From positions 310,001 to 374,000 of the forward strand of contig NZ_CANMTH010000004.1 of assembly GCF_947500765.1 (NCBI RefSeq): a DNA stretch of 64,000 bases, in the 5' to 3' direction. The notes beneath the pieces were generated by a model. It ran no database searches. It had not been told where the DNA came from and was given only the letters and a program-made list of their open reading frames with translations. The number at the start of each line of letters is the position of its first letter. Positions within the stretch are counted from its first letter, which is position 1. Of this stretch, positions 51,200 through 61,060 are shown in pieces. The stretch is from an uncultured Formosa sp. (lineage in GTDB: Bacteria > Bacteroidota > Bacteroidia > Flavobacteriales > Flavobacteriaceae). The translations under genes were made by a program, and so were the position numbers.

Positions 51200-52496
51200 A
51201 TTTCTAGTATGTGCTGTTCTTAGCATTTTTTACGCTTTACAAGTCCAGGCACAACAAACAAAACCGCTTTCTATTCCTGAAGCAGTTCATTTAGTTTTAG
51301 AAAACAGTGATGGTTCTAAAATTAGTAATGCCACAATTACAACTTCAGAACACGAAGTACAAACGGCTAAGGCATTACAATATCCTGATGTTACAGTTGG
51401 AGGACAATACAGACAATTAACACGTGTCGATTTTTCTTCAGACTTACTAACAGATGAAACTTCAGGAAGTACAACGATACCCAATGTAGATCAATTAATG
51501 ATGGGAAATTTAGATATATCTATGCCTATTTTTTCTGGTTTCAAAATTAAAAACACAATTGAAGCTAGTAAAAACATACATACAGCAACAACATATAAAG
51601 CTAAAGATAATGATGAAAAATTAGCTCTACAAACCATAAATCTTTACATCAACCTTTATAAAGCAGAACAATCTATGGCGTTGTTTGAAGAAAATCTTAT
51701 AAGTGCAAAACAACGCGTTACAGATTTTACTAACATGGAGCAAAACGGAATTTTAGCACGTAACGATTTATTAAAAGCTCAGCTTCAAGTCTCACAAGTC
51801 GAAATTTCTTTAGCCGATGCTAAGAAAACTAAGAACATTTTAAACTACCGTTTAGTCACCCTTCTTAAACTTCCTGAAGACACTATTATAGAAACAATTT
51901 CAGATAATTTTGGAATTTCTCCAACAACAGTCGAAACAGATTCTATTTACAGAAACGATTTAGAAGCTTTAAAATACCAAGAGTTAGCAACAGAAAATCA
52001 AATTAAAATTGCTCAAGGTAATTATTATCCAACTATAGGTATTGTTGGAGGATATATGGCCGTAGATATTCCAAATGCATTCACTCTTACAAATGCAATG
52101 AATATTGGAGTTGGAATCTCATACAACATCTCAGATATTTTCAAAAACAAAAGTGAAGTTGCTGTAGCAAAAAGCAAAGCCGATGAATTAAAATATACTA
52201 TAGATAAAGCGACTGATGATATTAAAGTTGAAATAGAAAATGCAAATCAAGAATATCAATTAGCATTTAAGAAATTAGAACTTTATGAAAAGTCTGAAGA
52301 GCAAGCCATAGAAAACTATCGTATTGTAAAAGATAAATTTGATAACGGTCTAGCCGATACCAACGACACACTTGAAGCCGATTTAGGACAGCTTCAAGCA
52401 AAAATAAATATGGCTTTTGCCAAAGCTAATATCTCTCAGAAGTATTACGAACTTTTAACGGCACAAGGGCAATTAACAACATTAATAAACAACTAG
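51189..52496 (+). CDS. TolC family outer-membrane efflux protein, 435 aa
   Basis: A signal peptide (about 1-21, ending VQAQ) is followed by alternating coiled-coil helices and beta strands of the TolC fold. Examples are LTRVDFSSDL, MGNLDISMPIFSGFKIK and the repeat region NGILARNDLLKAQLQVSQVE...GLADTNDTLEADLGQLQAKI, where the ND-D-L-A-Q motif recurs in both halves. TolC trimers form the exit duct for tripartite pumps. It overlaps the TetR gene and precedes the HlyD-type adaptor by 15 bp. Confidence 0.92.
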   Translation: MKSRFLVCAVLSIFYALQVQAQQTKPLSIPEAVHLVLENSDGSKISNATITTSEHEVQTAKALQYPDVTVGGQYRQLTRVDFSSDLLTDETSGSTTIPNVDQLMMGNLDISMPIFSGFKIKNTIEASKNIHTATTYKAKDNDEKLALQTINLYINLYKAEQSMALFEENLISAKQRVTDFTNMEQNGILARNDLLKAQLQVSQVEISLADAKKTKNILNYRLVTLLKLPEDTIIETISDNFGISPTTVETDSIYRNDLEALKYQELATENQIKIAQGNYYPTIGIVGGYMAVDIPNAFTLTNAMNIGVGISYNISDIFKNKSEVAVAKSKADELKYTIDKATDDIKVEIENANQEYQLAFKKLELYEKSEEQAIENYRIVKDKFDNGLADTNDTLEADLGQLQAKINMAFAKANISQKYYELLTAQGQLTTLINN

Positions 52497-52511
52497 TAAC
52501 GAAATAATAAA

Positions 52512-53600
52512 ATGGAACAGGAGCAAAAACAAAAGACTAATAAGAAATTTATACTCATAATTTCTGTTATACTTGCTATCGGAATTATTTACGGTGGATA
52601 TAAATTTATGCACTCATTATCTCACGAAGAAACAGACGATGCACAAATAGAAGCAAACATGACACCTATTATTCCTCATGTAGGTGGTTACATTCAAGAC
52701 GTTTTAGTATCTGATAATGCAATCGTTAAAAAAGGAGATACGCTTTTAATTATTGACAATACAGACTATATGATTCAGTTAAATCAAGCCGAAGCAAATG
52801 TTGCTGCTGCTAAAAGTGGTTTAGCCGTGTCTGAAGCAAGCATCGGAACATTTGCTGCGAACTCTCAAGCAGCAAACTCTCAAACTAACTCAGCTAGTTT
52901 AACTATTGAAACAGCAAAAATAAAATTATGGCGTGCACAAAATGATTTTAAGCGTTATAAAAATCTATACGAAAGCCATTCAATTACAGCACAACAATAC
53001 GAACAAGCTTTAGCAGGAAAACAAGAAGCAGAAAAGCAACTAGAAATTCTAGAAAGCCAGAAAAAAGCAAGTGCAAGCCAAGGTAATGCAGCATCTCATC
53101 AGACTACAATTTCAAAAAAACAAGTCTCTGTGGCAGAAGCTCAAATAAAATTAGCAGAAGCTCAATTAAATGCAGCGCTTCAAAATGTTAGCTACACCTT
53201 TGTTACTGCGCCTATAGATGGGCAATTATCTAGCGTAAGAATACAATCAGGACAATTTGTACAGCCTGGACAATCGTTATTTTACTTAGTAAATACACAC
53301 GAAAAATGGGTTGTTGCTAATTTTAAAGAAACGCAATTAGAAAAAATGATAATAGGACAAAAAGTAGGTATTAGTGTAGATGCTTACCCTGATTATGAAT
53401 TTGAAGGTGTAGTTACAAATTTTTCTCCAGCAACAGGATCTAAATTCTCGTTATTACCTCCAGATAATGCAACAGGAAACTTTGTGAAAACAATACAGCG
53501 TTTGCCCGTAAAAATCGATTTTACAGATAGCAACGATGCAGAAAAGTTTAAAAAATTACGTTCTGGAATGAATGTAAATATAGATGTGCATTTAAAATAA
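52512..53600 (+). CDS. HlyD/EmrA family membrane fusion protein, 362 aa
   Basis: One N-terminal membrane helix (about 13-32) is followed by DDAQIEANMTPIIPHVGGYI (biotinyl-lipoyl-like half), a coiled-coil hairpin at about 85-215 rich in Ala, Gln and Lys, the second lipoyl half (APIDGQLSSVRIQSGQFVQP) and a beta-barrel region with LRSGMNVNIDVHL. It bridges the inner-membrane pump and TolC. EmrA-type is supported by the following 14-helix MFS gene, 3 bp away. Confidence 0.93.
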   Translation: MEQEQKQKTNKKFILIISVILAIGIIYGGYKFMHSLSHEETDDAQIEANMTPIIPHVGGYIQDVLVSDNAIVKKGDTLLIIDNTDYMIQLNQAEANVAAAKSGLAVSEASIGTFAANSQAANSQTNSASLTIETAKIKLWRAQNDFKRYKNLYESHSITAQQYEQALAGKQEAEKQLEILESQKKASASQGNAASHQTTISKKQVSVAEAQIKLAEAQLNAALQNVSYTFVTAPIDGQLSSVRIQSGQFVQPGQSLFYLVNTHEKWVVANFKETQLEKMIIGQKVGISVDAYPDYEFEGVVTNFSPATGSKFSLLPPDNATGNFVKTIQRLPVKIDFTDSNDAEKFKKLRSGMNVNIDVHLK

Positions 53601-53603
53601 ATT

Positions 53604-55187
53604 ATGCAACAAGAAGAAGACGAAAACAGTTTAGTTGAATATGGTTTTAGGAGAGTAATTATCACCATAACCGCGGTCTTATGTGCCCTTTTAGAAATTG
53701 TAGATACAACTATTGTAAACGTAGCATTAAATGACATGAAAGGTAGTCTTGGTGCTACTTTAACAGATGTGGCTTGGGTAATTACTGCCTATGCTATTGC
53801 GAATGTTATTGTAATACCTATGACAAGTTGGTTGTCTAAACAATTTGGACGTCGTAATTACTTTGCGACATCTATTATCATTTTTACAACCGCGTCGTTT
53901 TTATGCGGTAACGCTACTAATATTTGGGAGCTAGTTGCCTTTAGATTTATCCAAGGGCTTGGTGGTGGGGCACTTTTAGTAACTGCACAAACCATTATTA
54001 CAGAAAGTTATCCCATGGCAAAACGTGGAATGGCTCAAGCCATCTATGGAATGGGGGTTATTGTTGGTCCAACGCTTGGTCCACCTTTAGGAGGTTACAT
54101 TGTAGACAATTATTCTTGGCCTTATATTTTTTATATCAATATTCCGTTAGGAATTATAGCTACTTTTTTAACCATTTTATATGTTAGAAGTCCGAAATAC
54201 GGCGAAAAACTTAAAGCTAGCCAAGTAGACTGGTGGGGCATTGTATTCTTAGCGACCTTTATTGGTTCGTTACAATTTGTATTGGAACATGGACAACAAG
54301 ACGATTGGTTTGATAATTCATTAATCGTGTCTTTAAGTGTCGCTTCCTTTTTTGGATTAATACTCTTTATATGGCGTGAAATGGTATATGAGAACCCTAT
54401 AGTTAACCTACGTGTTTTAAAAGATAGTAACTTGAGAGTTGGAACTATAATGACCTTTATTTTAGGTTTCGGTCTATACGGATCTACGTTTATTATTCCT
54501 ATTTACACACAATCTGTTTTAGGCTTTACAGCCACAGATGCTGGATTATTATTAATTCCAAGTTCCATCACCACAGGTATTATGATGCCAATTATTGGAA
54601 AAATGATTCAGAAAGGAGTACCTCAGAAGTATCTTGTTACAGCAGGATTCTCCATTTTCTTCATTTATAGTTTATGGATGTATTTAGAAATGACACCAGA
54701 TACAGGAGTAGAACACTTTTTCTGGCCACTTGTAGTAAGAGGTGTTGGTTTAGGATTACTATTTGTACCTATTACAACCTTATCTCTTTCAACCTTAATG
54801 GGAAAAGATATTGGAGATGGAGCAGCTTTTACCGGAATGACAAGACAATTAGGTGGATCTTTCGGGATTGCTATTATTACGACTATGATTTCTCGTTGGG
54901 CACAACAACATCGTGTAGATTTAATAGCAAATCTAGATCCTACAAAATTTAATGTACAAGAGCGTGTTCAGAACTTACAATATATGTTTATGGGCAAAGG
55001 ATTCTCGTTTAACGAATCTTTAAATAAAGCTTATGAATTGTTAGACATGTCTGTATCTAAACAAGCGATTGTTCTCTCGTATATGGATATCTTTTTATAT
55101 CTAGGTATACTCTTTTTAATCTGTGTACCTTTTGTTTTACTCATAAAAAAAGGAGCCGGAAAAGTAGATATGAGTGCTATGCACTAA
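53604..55187 (+). CDS. EmrB/QacA (DHA2) family MFS drug exporter, 527 aa
   Basis: Fourteen membrane helices with the DHA2 motifs: IVDTTIVNVALNDM (motif D1), SWLSKQFGRRNYFATSI (motif A-like) and the antiporter motif C GMGVIVGPTLGPPLGGYI. Proton-driven export of amphipathic drugs through TolC is expected. A C-terminal basic, Lys-rich tail follows. Its operon context (TetR, TolC, EmrA) gives a complete pump. The actual substrates are not readable. Confidence 0.94.
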   Translation: MQQEEDENSLVEYGFRRVIITITAVLCALLEIVDTTIVNVALNDMKGSLGATLTDVAWVITAYAIANVIVIPMTSWLSKQFGRRNYFATSIIIFTTASFLCGNATNIWELVAFRFIQGLGGGALLVTAQTIITESYPMAKRGMAQAIYGMGVIVGPTLGPPLGGYIVDNYSWPYIFYINIPLGIIATFLTILYVRSPKYGEKLKASQVDWWGIVFLATFIGSLQFVLEHGQQDDWFDNSLIVSLSVASFFGLILFIWREMVYENPIVNLRVLKDSNLRVGTIMTFILGFGLYGSTFIIPIYTQSVLGFTATDAGLLLIPSSITTGIMMPIIGKMIQKGVPQKYLVTAGFSIFFIYSLWMYLEMTPDTGVEHFFWPLVVRGVGLGLLFVPITTLSLSTLMGKDIGDGAAFTGMTRQLGGSFGIAIITTMISRWAQQHRVDLIANLDPTKFNVQERVQNLQYMFMGKGFSFNESLNKAYELLDMSVSKQAIVLSYMDIFLYLGILFLICVPFVLLIKKGAGKVDMSAMH

Positions 55188-55211
55188 AAATAACAGTTTA
55201 TAAATCCAAAC

Positions 55212-55260
55212 AAGCCTCCTTGTTATCTAACCACGTATAGATTAGACCACAAGGAGGCTT
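55212..55260 (+). terminator. Hairpin after the efflux operon
   Basis: AAGCCTCCTTGT and ACAAGGAGGCTT form a perfect 12-bp stem with a 25-base loop containing a smaller inner stem. The T-run is weak, so termination may be partial and allow read-through to the DUF481 gene. Confidence 0.65.
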
Positions 55261-55320
55261 TATATGTTTTAACAAAGTTTATTATCTTAGCTACAATAAT
55301 CAATAACAAAACAACCAACC

Positions 55321-56370
55321 ATGCTTAAACTTTTTAAGACGCCTAAATGGCATGCCTACATCTTCTTTTTATCGCTTAGTCTCTTTTCTATTTCACAAGT
55401 TCATGCTCAAAAAGACACATTAATTCTTAAAAACAAAGACAAACTTATTGGAGACATTAAAGAAATGAATAAAGGTGTACTAACTATAGAAACAGCCTAT
55501 AGTGATAGTGATTTTCAAATTAAATGGAAAGATGTAATCTATGTTAGTAGTGATCAAACCTATTTAATATCACTTTCTAACGGACGTAGAATAAACAGTC
55601 AATTACAGACTAAAACAAAAGACTCTAAAACGATTACATTAACCCAAGGAAATGAAATTATAGAGACTAATATAACAGACGTTGTTTACATTAAAGCTAT
55701 AGAAAACAATTTTATCTCACGTTTAGATGCTAGTTTATCTATTGGTTTCAATTTTTCTAAAACTAATAATTTAACTCAATTTTCAGTTTTAAGTAATTTA
55801 GGTTATACTGCAGATAAATGGGGGTTTTCTGCGGGATATAACTCCGTAAGAAGTAATCAAGACGATGTCGATGAAACCAAACGAACTGATGCAAACATTG
55901 GTGCAAAATATTTTATGCGACACGATTGGTTTGCTTTAGCCAATGCCAGTTTTCTTTCTAACGATGAACAATTATTAAAATTAAGAAGTTCAACCCAAGG
56001 AGGTATTGGTAAATATATTGTGCATTCTAATCGTATCTATTTTGCAACAGGTACAGGTTTAGCATGGACTAATGAAAATTACACCGATCCAACAATAGAT
56101 ACTAAAAACAGCTTAGAAGCCTTTTTATCTTTAGAATTAAACATGTTCGATTTTGATGATATTAGCCTTTACTCTAAATTTGTTGTGTACCCGAGTTTAA
56201 CAGAAAAAGATCGTTTAAGAACAGATTTAAACCTTAATTTAAAATACGATTTACCTTTAGATTTCTTTGTACAAGTTGGATTAACGCATAACTTTGATAG
56301 TAAACCGATTGAGGGTGCTGCTGAAACAGATTACGTATTTCAAACCACATTAGGTTGGGAATTAGATTAA
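55321..56370 (+). CDS. DUF481 family outer-membrane protein, 349 aa
   Basis: A signal peptide (about 1-29, ending VHAQ) leads to a beta-rich N-terminal part (about 30-125; LILKNKDKLIGDIKEMNKG, KWKDVIYVSSD) resembling a periplasmic SH3-like domain. The C-terminal 220 residues are amphipathic beta strands ending FQTTLGWELD, a DUF481/YdiY-type barrel with LRSSTQGGIGKYIV. The function is unknown, and salt or alkali stress links have been suggested for relatives. It is on the same strand as the efflux operon but beyond a hairpin, so co-regulation is uncertain. Confidence 0.85.
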   Translation: MLKLFKTPKWHAYIFFLSLSLFSISQVHAQKDTLILKNKDKLIGDIKEMNKGVLTIETAYSDSDFQIKWKDVIYVSSDQTYLISLSNGRRINSQLQTKTKDSKTITLTQGNEIIETNITDVVYIKAIENNFISRLDASLSIGFNFSKTNNLTQFSVLSNLGYTADKWGFSAGYNSVRSNQDDVDETKRTDANIGAKYFMRHDWFALANASFLSNDEQLLKLRSSTQGGIGKYIVHSNRIYFATGTGLAWTNENYTDPTIDTKNSLEAFLSLELNMFDFDDISLYSKFVVYPSLTEKDRLRTDLNLNLKYDLPLDFFVQVGLTHNFDSKPIEGAAETDYVFQTTLGWELD

Positions 56371-56392
56371 ATACATTTCATTTATACTCATA

Positions 56393-56430
56393 AAAAAATG
56401 TGTTAAACAATATAATCTAACACATTTTTT
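56393..56430. terminator. Bidirectional terminator between DUF481 and DoxD genes
   Basis: AAAAAATGTGTTA and TAACACATTTTTT form a perfect 13-bp stem around a 12-base loop, with A/T runs on each side, between convergent genes. Confidence 0.88.
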
Positions 56431-56452
56431 ATATACAATTTACTTCCAAAGG

Positions 56453-57478
56453 CTACTTTAAAACAATATTTTGTTCCCAAGTAATTCCACTAATATCTGT
56501 AAGTTTTACAGTATAATTAGTATGCTTTAAAGACTTAAATCGATCATTTTTTATATTTAATTCTGCCCGTGCTCCCAATGGGATTATTAAACTATGAGCT
56601 CCTGGTTTTACTTTAGCGACATATACATTTTCAATCATTTCTGGCGTAAACTGAGATAATTCGGCTCCTAAAAACGACAAAATAGATGTATTTTCAAAAT
56701 CTAAGACCTCTATACCTATTAAAAAAGAGCCATAAACATCTACACCTTCCACACGAAAGACTTCAAAATTTAAAACCCCATTTTTAATATTAGCATTAGA
56801 AATTTCAACAATAGGTTTAACCGACTTATTATGCAAAGTTCCCCAAACACCTCCATGAAAATATTGGTTGGTAAATAAGGTTAGAAATAAAATTCCTAAA
56901 GCACCAACTAAGGTCAATTTAGATAACACTTTTGTTGATAAAGAAATTTCGCCAGACCCTAACCAACTAAACATACCTTTCTTGGTAATTGCAAACGCTT
57001 TATTCTGCATATAATAGTCTAAAGAGTATCTGCCGCTTCCTGTTAAAAATAGCGTAAATCCGGTAGCAATACCCAAAACACCTATTTGCCATTCGTCTAA
57101 ACAAGTTGTGCCTATCCAACCAGAGCCAAGTAAAATCCCCATTGCCAAACCAAAAACACCAATACTCATTAAACGGGTAAAGAAGCCTAACATGATTAAT
57201 AGACCTACAATACCTTCAATAATCGTGAAACTCACCATAGCCCACCAAAGTGCATCTGGATTCTCTACTAAATGAAGAATTATAGGTTTTATACCTAATG
57301 CGTTAGGTAAAAAATGATTGAATTTTTCTCCGATATAACCTGCTGTTTCCGGATCTAATTTATTAGCTAATATTAATCTGCGCCAGAAGGCAGAAAAATA
57401 AGTCCACCCGACAACTAATCTTAAGCTAAGTGTGAACATTCCAGCCATAGTATATGACTGCGATATTTTTGAATTCAT
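56453..57478 (-). CDS. DoxD-DoxA fusion (TQO small-subunit family), 341 aa
   Basis: The N-terminal half (about 1-155) is a DoxX/DoxD membrane bundle with LRLVVGWTYFSAFWRRLIL, EGIVGLLIMLGFFTRLM and GSGWIGTTCLDEWQIG. After a helix at about 190-205, the C-terminal region (about 215-341) is a soluble domain with FEVFRVEGVDVYGSFLIGIE, as in the DoxA subunit of thiosulfate:quinone oxidoreductase. Fused versions occur in Bacteroidota. Thiosulfate oxidation is the reference reaction but is not established for this clade. The small gene upstream (57525-57917) is probably cotranscribed. Confidence 0.88.
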   Translation of the reverse strand: MNSKISQSYTMAGMFTLSLRLVVGWTYFSAFWRRLILANKLDPETAGYIGEKFNHFLPNALGIKPIILHLVENPDALWWAMVSFTIIEGIVGLLIMLGFFTRLMSIGVFGLAMGILLGSGWIGTTCLDEWQIGVLGIATGFTLFLTGSGRYSLDYYMQNKAFAITKKGMFSWLGSGEISLSTKVLSKLTLVGALGILFLTLFTNQYFHGGVWGTLHNKSVKPIVEISNANIKNGVLNFEVFRVEGVDVYGSFLIGIEVLDFENTSILSFLGAELSQFTPEMIENVYVAKVKPGAHSLIIPLGARAELNIKNDRFKSLKHTNYTVKLTDISGITWEQNIVLK

Positions 57479-57524
57479 GAATATATATTTTGTATAATAA
57501 AAAATTATTTTAACGTTTTGAATC

Positions 57525-57917
57525 TTACGCTAAAATGAAATCTTTCTTGTTTTTATACAGAATATAAAGCGGCACTTTCAAAGGGACCACACATTGGTTT
57601 ACTGTCTGAAAAGGGATCTGTTTCTCAGAAAACGAAACAAATTTTAAACCTATATAATTCGAGTTTAAAGAAACTAAATTGTTAGCCTTACTTTGTTTTT
57701 TACTGTGGCTTGAAACACCTATTTTTGAAGTATCAAACGTAACACAATTACTATTTAATTGCGCAACTTTACTCTTATTTGTAACCTCTGTTTGTTCTAG
57801 CTGTAAAGCAGATTGGATGCTATTTCTAACCGAACACGGAGACAATAACAACAGCATTCCAAGACTAAAAATCTTAAAAAATTGATAGAAGTTATTATGT
57901 GTTTTTATATTAGACAT
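57525..57917 (-). CDS. Unknown small Cys-containing protein upstream of DoxD-DoxA, 130 aa
   Basis: From the ATG at 57917 a hydrophobic segment (FFKIFSLGMLLLLSPCSVR) gives a signal-like or lipoprotein-like start with one Cys at PCSVRN. The mature part has SNCVTFDTSKIGVSSHSKKQ and a C-terminal NQCVVPLKVPLYILYKNKKD. PCSVRN followed by QxELQxEQTEVTNKS-like residues recurs in small flavobacterial proteins beside DoxX genes, as far as I recall, but no function is known. Three Cys residues suggest metal or thiol chemistry. An upstream in-frame ATG adds ten residues and is less likely. Confidence 0.6.
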   Translation of the reverse strand: MSNIKTHNNFYQFFKIFSLGMLLLLSPCSVRNSIQSALQLEQTEVTNKSKVAQLNSNCVTFDTSKIGVSSHSKKQSKANNLVSLNSNYIGLKFVSFSEKQIPFQTVNQCVVPLKVPLYILYKNKKDFILA

Positions 57918-57980
57918 GTAATTTATAAAAATATAAATTGTAAACACATTCCACCTCTATAACGATGTTAAATTTTTGAC

Positions 57981-58014
57981 AAAAAAAAACGTATTACCTT
58001 ATCGCTAATACGTT
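57981..58014 (-). terminator. Terminator of argS-ion channel unit
   Basis: AACGTATTA and TAATACGTT form a 9-bp stem. An A-run at 57981-57989 becomes the U-run on the minus strand. It lies 27 bp beyond the channel stop. Confidence 0.8.
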
Positions 58015-58040
58015 AATGTTTTTGATTTTATATTAGTAAA

Positions 58041-58772
58041 TTAATTGGGTAATTTATCATCCTTCTCTTTCTCTTCAATCTCACGAGCTTTAGATAATGA
58101 TGTTGCAACTAATCCTGCTGGTATGGTAACAATTCCCACTCCTATTATTAGGATACAAAATGTAAATATTTTTCCCCCTGTAGTTATAGGATAAACATCT
58201 CCATAACCTACCGTTGTTAGCGTAACTACTGCCCACCATGCACTGTGAAAAATGGATGCAAAAACTTCTGGCTGCGCTTCGTTCTCGAAATAATAAATAC
58301 CTGCAGATGCAATAAATACAAATATTGCCGTTACAATTAAAAACAAAACAATTTCTTCTTTAACTAATTTTGCTGCCAAGTGAAAACGATGCAATGCTTT
58401 ATTATATCTAATCAATTTTAAAGCTCTAAATATTCTAAACACGCGGAATGCCCGTAAAGCTCTAAAATCTAAAGTTCCTTTTAAATAAAAAGGTAAAATG
58501 GCCAGTAAATCAATAATTCCATAAAAACTAAAAATATATTTCAACGGCTTTTCTGCAACATAAATACGTATTAGATATTCAATAGAAAAGATAACTACAC
58601 AAACCGTTTCAAAATAGTCTAGATAATTTTTAGTATCAATAGAAATATTAGGCAATGTTTCTATTGAAAAAGCTATTAATGAAAGTAAAATTAAGACTTG
58701 AATAATATAATCGAATAACTTTCCTTTTTTAGTGGTGTTATCTTCTACTAGTAGCCTTAATTCTTCTTTCAT
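58041..58772 (-). CDS. Voltage-gated-like potassium channel (ion transport family), 243 aa
   Basis: Six helices (S1-S6) with an S4-like segment FRALRAFRVFRIFRALKLIR carrying Arg every third or fourth residue, and the K+ selectivity filter TVGYGD before S6. The layout is that of small bacterial Kv channels (KvAP/KvLm-like). The short C-terminal tail is charged and has no RCK domain. It probably sets membrane potential or potassium flux. It lies 26 bp after argS on the same strand; the pairing is positional. Confidence 0.93.
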   Translation of the reverse strand: MKEELRLLVEDNTTKKGKLFDYIIQVLILLSLIAFSIETLPNISIDTKNYLDYFETVCVVIFSIEYLIRIYVAEKPLKYIFSFYGIIDLLAILPFYLKGTLDFRALRAFRVFRIFRALKLIRYNKALHRFHLAAKLVKEEIVLFLIVTAIFVFIASAGIYYFENEAQPEVFASIFHSAWWAVVTLTTVGYGDVYPITTGGKIFTFCILIIGVGIVTIPAGLVATSLSKAREIEEKEKDDKLPN

Positions 58773-58798
58773 ATTTTAATTTTAATTTCTATTAAAAA

Positions 58799-60577
58799 CT
58801 ACATACGCTCTGGAACTTGAATTCCTAATAAACTAAAAGCATTTTTTATAGTTGTAGATACTGCTTGTGCTAACTGTACTCTAAATATTTTTTCATTTAA
58901 ATCGTCTGCTCCTAAAATAGATACATTCTGGTAGAATGAATTAAATTCTTTTACTAAATCGTAAGTATAATTTGCAATAATTGCTGGGCTATATTGTACG
59001 GCTGCCAATTGAATAGTTTCTGGGAACAGTTGCAATTGTTTTAACAACGATTTTTCTTTTTCATGTAAATTAATCTCTGGTGTCGCAACACTATAATCGA
59101 AATCTGCTTTTCTAATTATAGACTGAATTCTAGCATAAGTATATTGGATAAAAGGACCTGTATTTCCTTGAAAATCGATAGATTCTTTAGGATCGAATAA
59201 AATACGTTTCTTAGGATCTACTTTTAATATATAATACTTTAATGCGCCAAGACCAATGGTGCTGTACAACATATCTTTTTCATCTTGAGAATAGCCGTCT
59301 AATTTCCCTAATTCTTCAGAAATTTCTCCTGCTGTTTCTGCCATTTCAGAAATTAAATCGTCGGCATCGACAACGGTTCCTTCTCTACTTTTCATTTTTC
59401 CGCTAGGTAAATCGACCATTCCATAACTTAAGTGAAACAAGTTTTTAGACCATTCGAAACCTAATTTTTGTAGAATTAGAAATAAGACTTTAAAGTGATA
59501 ATCTTGCTCGTTTCCTACAGTGTAAACAAGTCCGCCAACATTTGGATAATCTTTTATACGCTGAATTGCTGTTCCTATATCTTGCGTCATGTAAACCGCA
59601 GTCCCGTCAGAACGTAATACAATTTTCTCGTCTAAACCTTCTTCAGTTAAATCGCACCATACAGAACCATCTTCTTTTTTAAAAAACACACCTGTTTTTA
59701 AACCTTCGGCAACAAACTCTTTTCCTAATAAATAGGTATTACTTTCGTAATAATAGCAATCGAAATCTACTCCTAAGTTTTTATAAGACACTTCAAAACC
59801 ATCATAAACCCATTGGTTCATAGTTTTCCAAAGCGAAACAACTTGTTCGTCTCCTGCTTCCCACTTTAATAACATATCTTGTGCTGCTAATAAAATAGGT
59901 GCTTGTTTTTTAGCATCATCCTCAGAAAGTCCTTCTGCTTTTAATGCTTCTATTTCTTTTTTATATTCTTGATCGAATTTTACGTAGTAATTCCCGACTA
60001 ACTTATCGCCTTTTAACCCTGTGCTTTCTGGTGTTTCTCCCTCTCCAAAACGTTTCCAAGCCAACATACTTTTACAAATATGAATACCACGGTCGTTTAT
60101 AATCTGTGTTTTATAAACGTTTTTACCAGATGCCTTTAAAATTTCGGCTACACTATATCCTAATAAATTATTTCTAATGTGTCCGAGGTGCAATGGTTTG
60201 TTAGTGTTTGGCGAAGAGTATTCAACCATAACTGCTTTATCCTTTTTATTTGGAGTAACATATCCAAAGGCATCATCAGACTTAATACTATTAAACCAAT
60301 TTTGATAATAAGCATCGGCAATTACAATATTAAGAAAACCTTTTACAACATTATACCCCGTAACATCTTCTACTTCTTTAAGCAAATATTCTCCTATAGC
60401 TTCACCAATTTTTACAGGATTGCCTTTTACAACGCGTAACATAGGGAAAACCACTACAGTGATATCTCCTTCAAACTCTTTACGAGTCGATTGAAATTCT
60501 ACAGATTCCAATTCTGCATTATAAATGGATTTTACTGCTTGCTTGACATGTTGTGACAAAGACTCTTGTATACTCAT
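58799..60577 (-). CDS. argS: Arginyl-tRNA synthetase, 592 aa
   Basis: This class I synthetase charges tRNA-Arg. The N-terminal Add1 domain (about 1-85) is followed by the HIGH-type SSPNTNKPLHLGHIRNN and IINDRGIHICKSMLAW. The KMSKS loop is replaced by the common MKSREGTVV of this subclass, and the helical anticodon domain has NTGPFIQYTYARIQSI. The length is normal. A minus-strand TATCTTTA just upstream (60608-60601) is a near-consensus -7 box. It is cotranscribed with the channel gene. Confidence 0.97.
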   Translation of the reverse strand: MSIQESLSQHVKQAVKSIYNAELESVEFQSTRKEFEGDITVVVFPMLRVVKGNPVKIGEAIGEYLLKEVEDVTGYNVVKGFLNIVIADAYYQNWFNSIKSDDAFGYVTPNKKDKAVMVEYSSPNTNKPLHLGHIRNNLLGYSVAEILKASGKNVYKTQIINDRGIHICKSMLAWKRFGEGETPESTGLKGDKLVGNYYVKFDQEYKKEIEALKAEGLSEDDAKKQAPILLAAQDMLLKWEAGDEQVVSLWKTMNQWVYDGFEVSYKNLGVDFDCYYYESNTYLLGKEFVAEGLKTGVFFKKEDGSVWCDLTEEGLDEKIVLRSDGTAVYMTQDIGTAIQRIKDYPNVGGLVYTVGNEQDYHFKVLFLILQKLGFEWSKNLFHLSYGMVDLPSGKMKSREGTVVDADDLISEMAETAGEISEELGKLDGYSQDEKDMLYSTIGLGALKYYILKVDPKKRILFDPKESIDFQGNTGPFIQYTYARIQSIIRKADFDYSVATPEINLHEKEKSLLKQLQLFPETIQLAAVQYSPAIIANYTYDLVKEFNSFYQNVSILGADDLNEKIFRVQLAQAVSTTIKNAFSLLGIQVPERM

Positions 60578-61060
60578 TACTATTGATTTTATTAAAGAGG
60601 TAAAGATACTATTTTTCTCATATTAATAATAAGGATTACAATATGGAAAACACGAGTTAAAAACAGTATTGATTTCGAAATTAAATATGCCAATGTATAA
60701 AACCACTGCTTTTACTTTTTCATGAATTAAAATGAATAAAAACACGGATATAATAAGACCTTTTGGTCTTTTAAATTAATATTCAAAAAAACTACAAAGA
60801 GGTTTTTTTTCTATGATTTTGGTAGTTGGTCGAGTCCTTGACAAAGGATAAATACACTGATTAACATTTCAACTAATAAATTGGTATTAAACCGCTTAAA
60901 TTATAATTTTAAAAGACATTTCATAACTTTGAACATAATTTGCTATTAATCTATTAAATCTTCTTTGTGAGGGAGAAGTATTTACTAAAAATTTAAGTAA
61001 CATATATCTTATTTATGCGGCTATAAATAGTCTATACAATAAGGTTACGTCTGCACCTGT
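60578..61060. other. Intergenic region between argS and the TPR kinase
   Basis: No gene is supported. A small AAGACC-TTTT-GGTCTT hairpin sits at 60755-60770, and TAACTTTG at 60924-60931 matches TAnnTTTG but lies 130 bp from the next ATG and lacks a -33 TTG. Otherwise the sequence is AT-rich. Confidence 0.45.
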
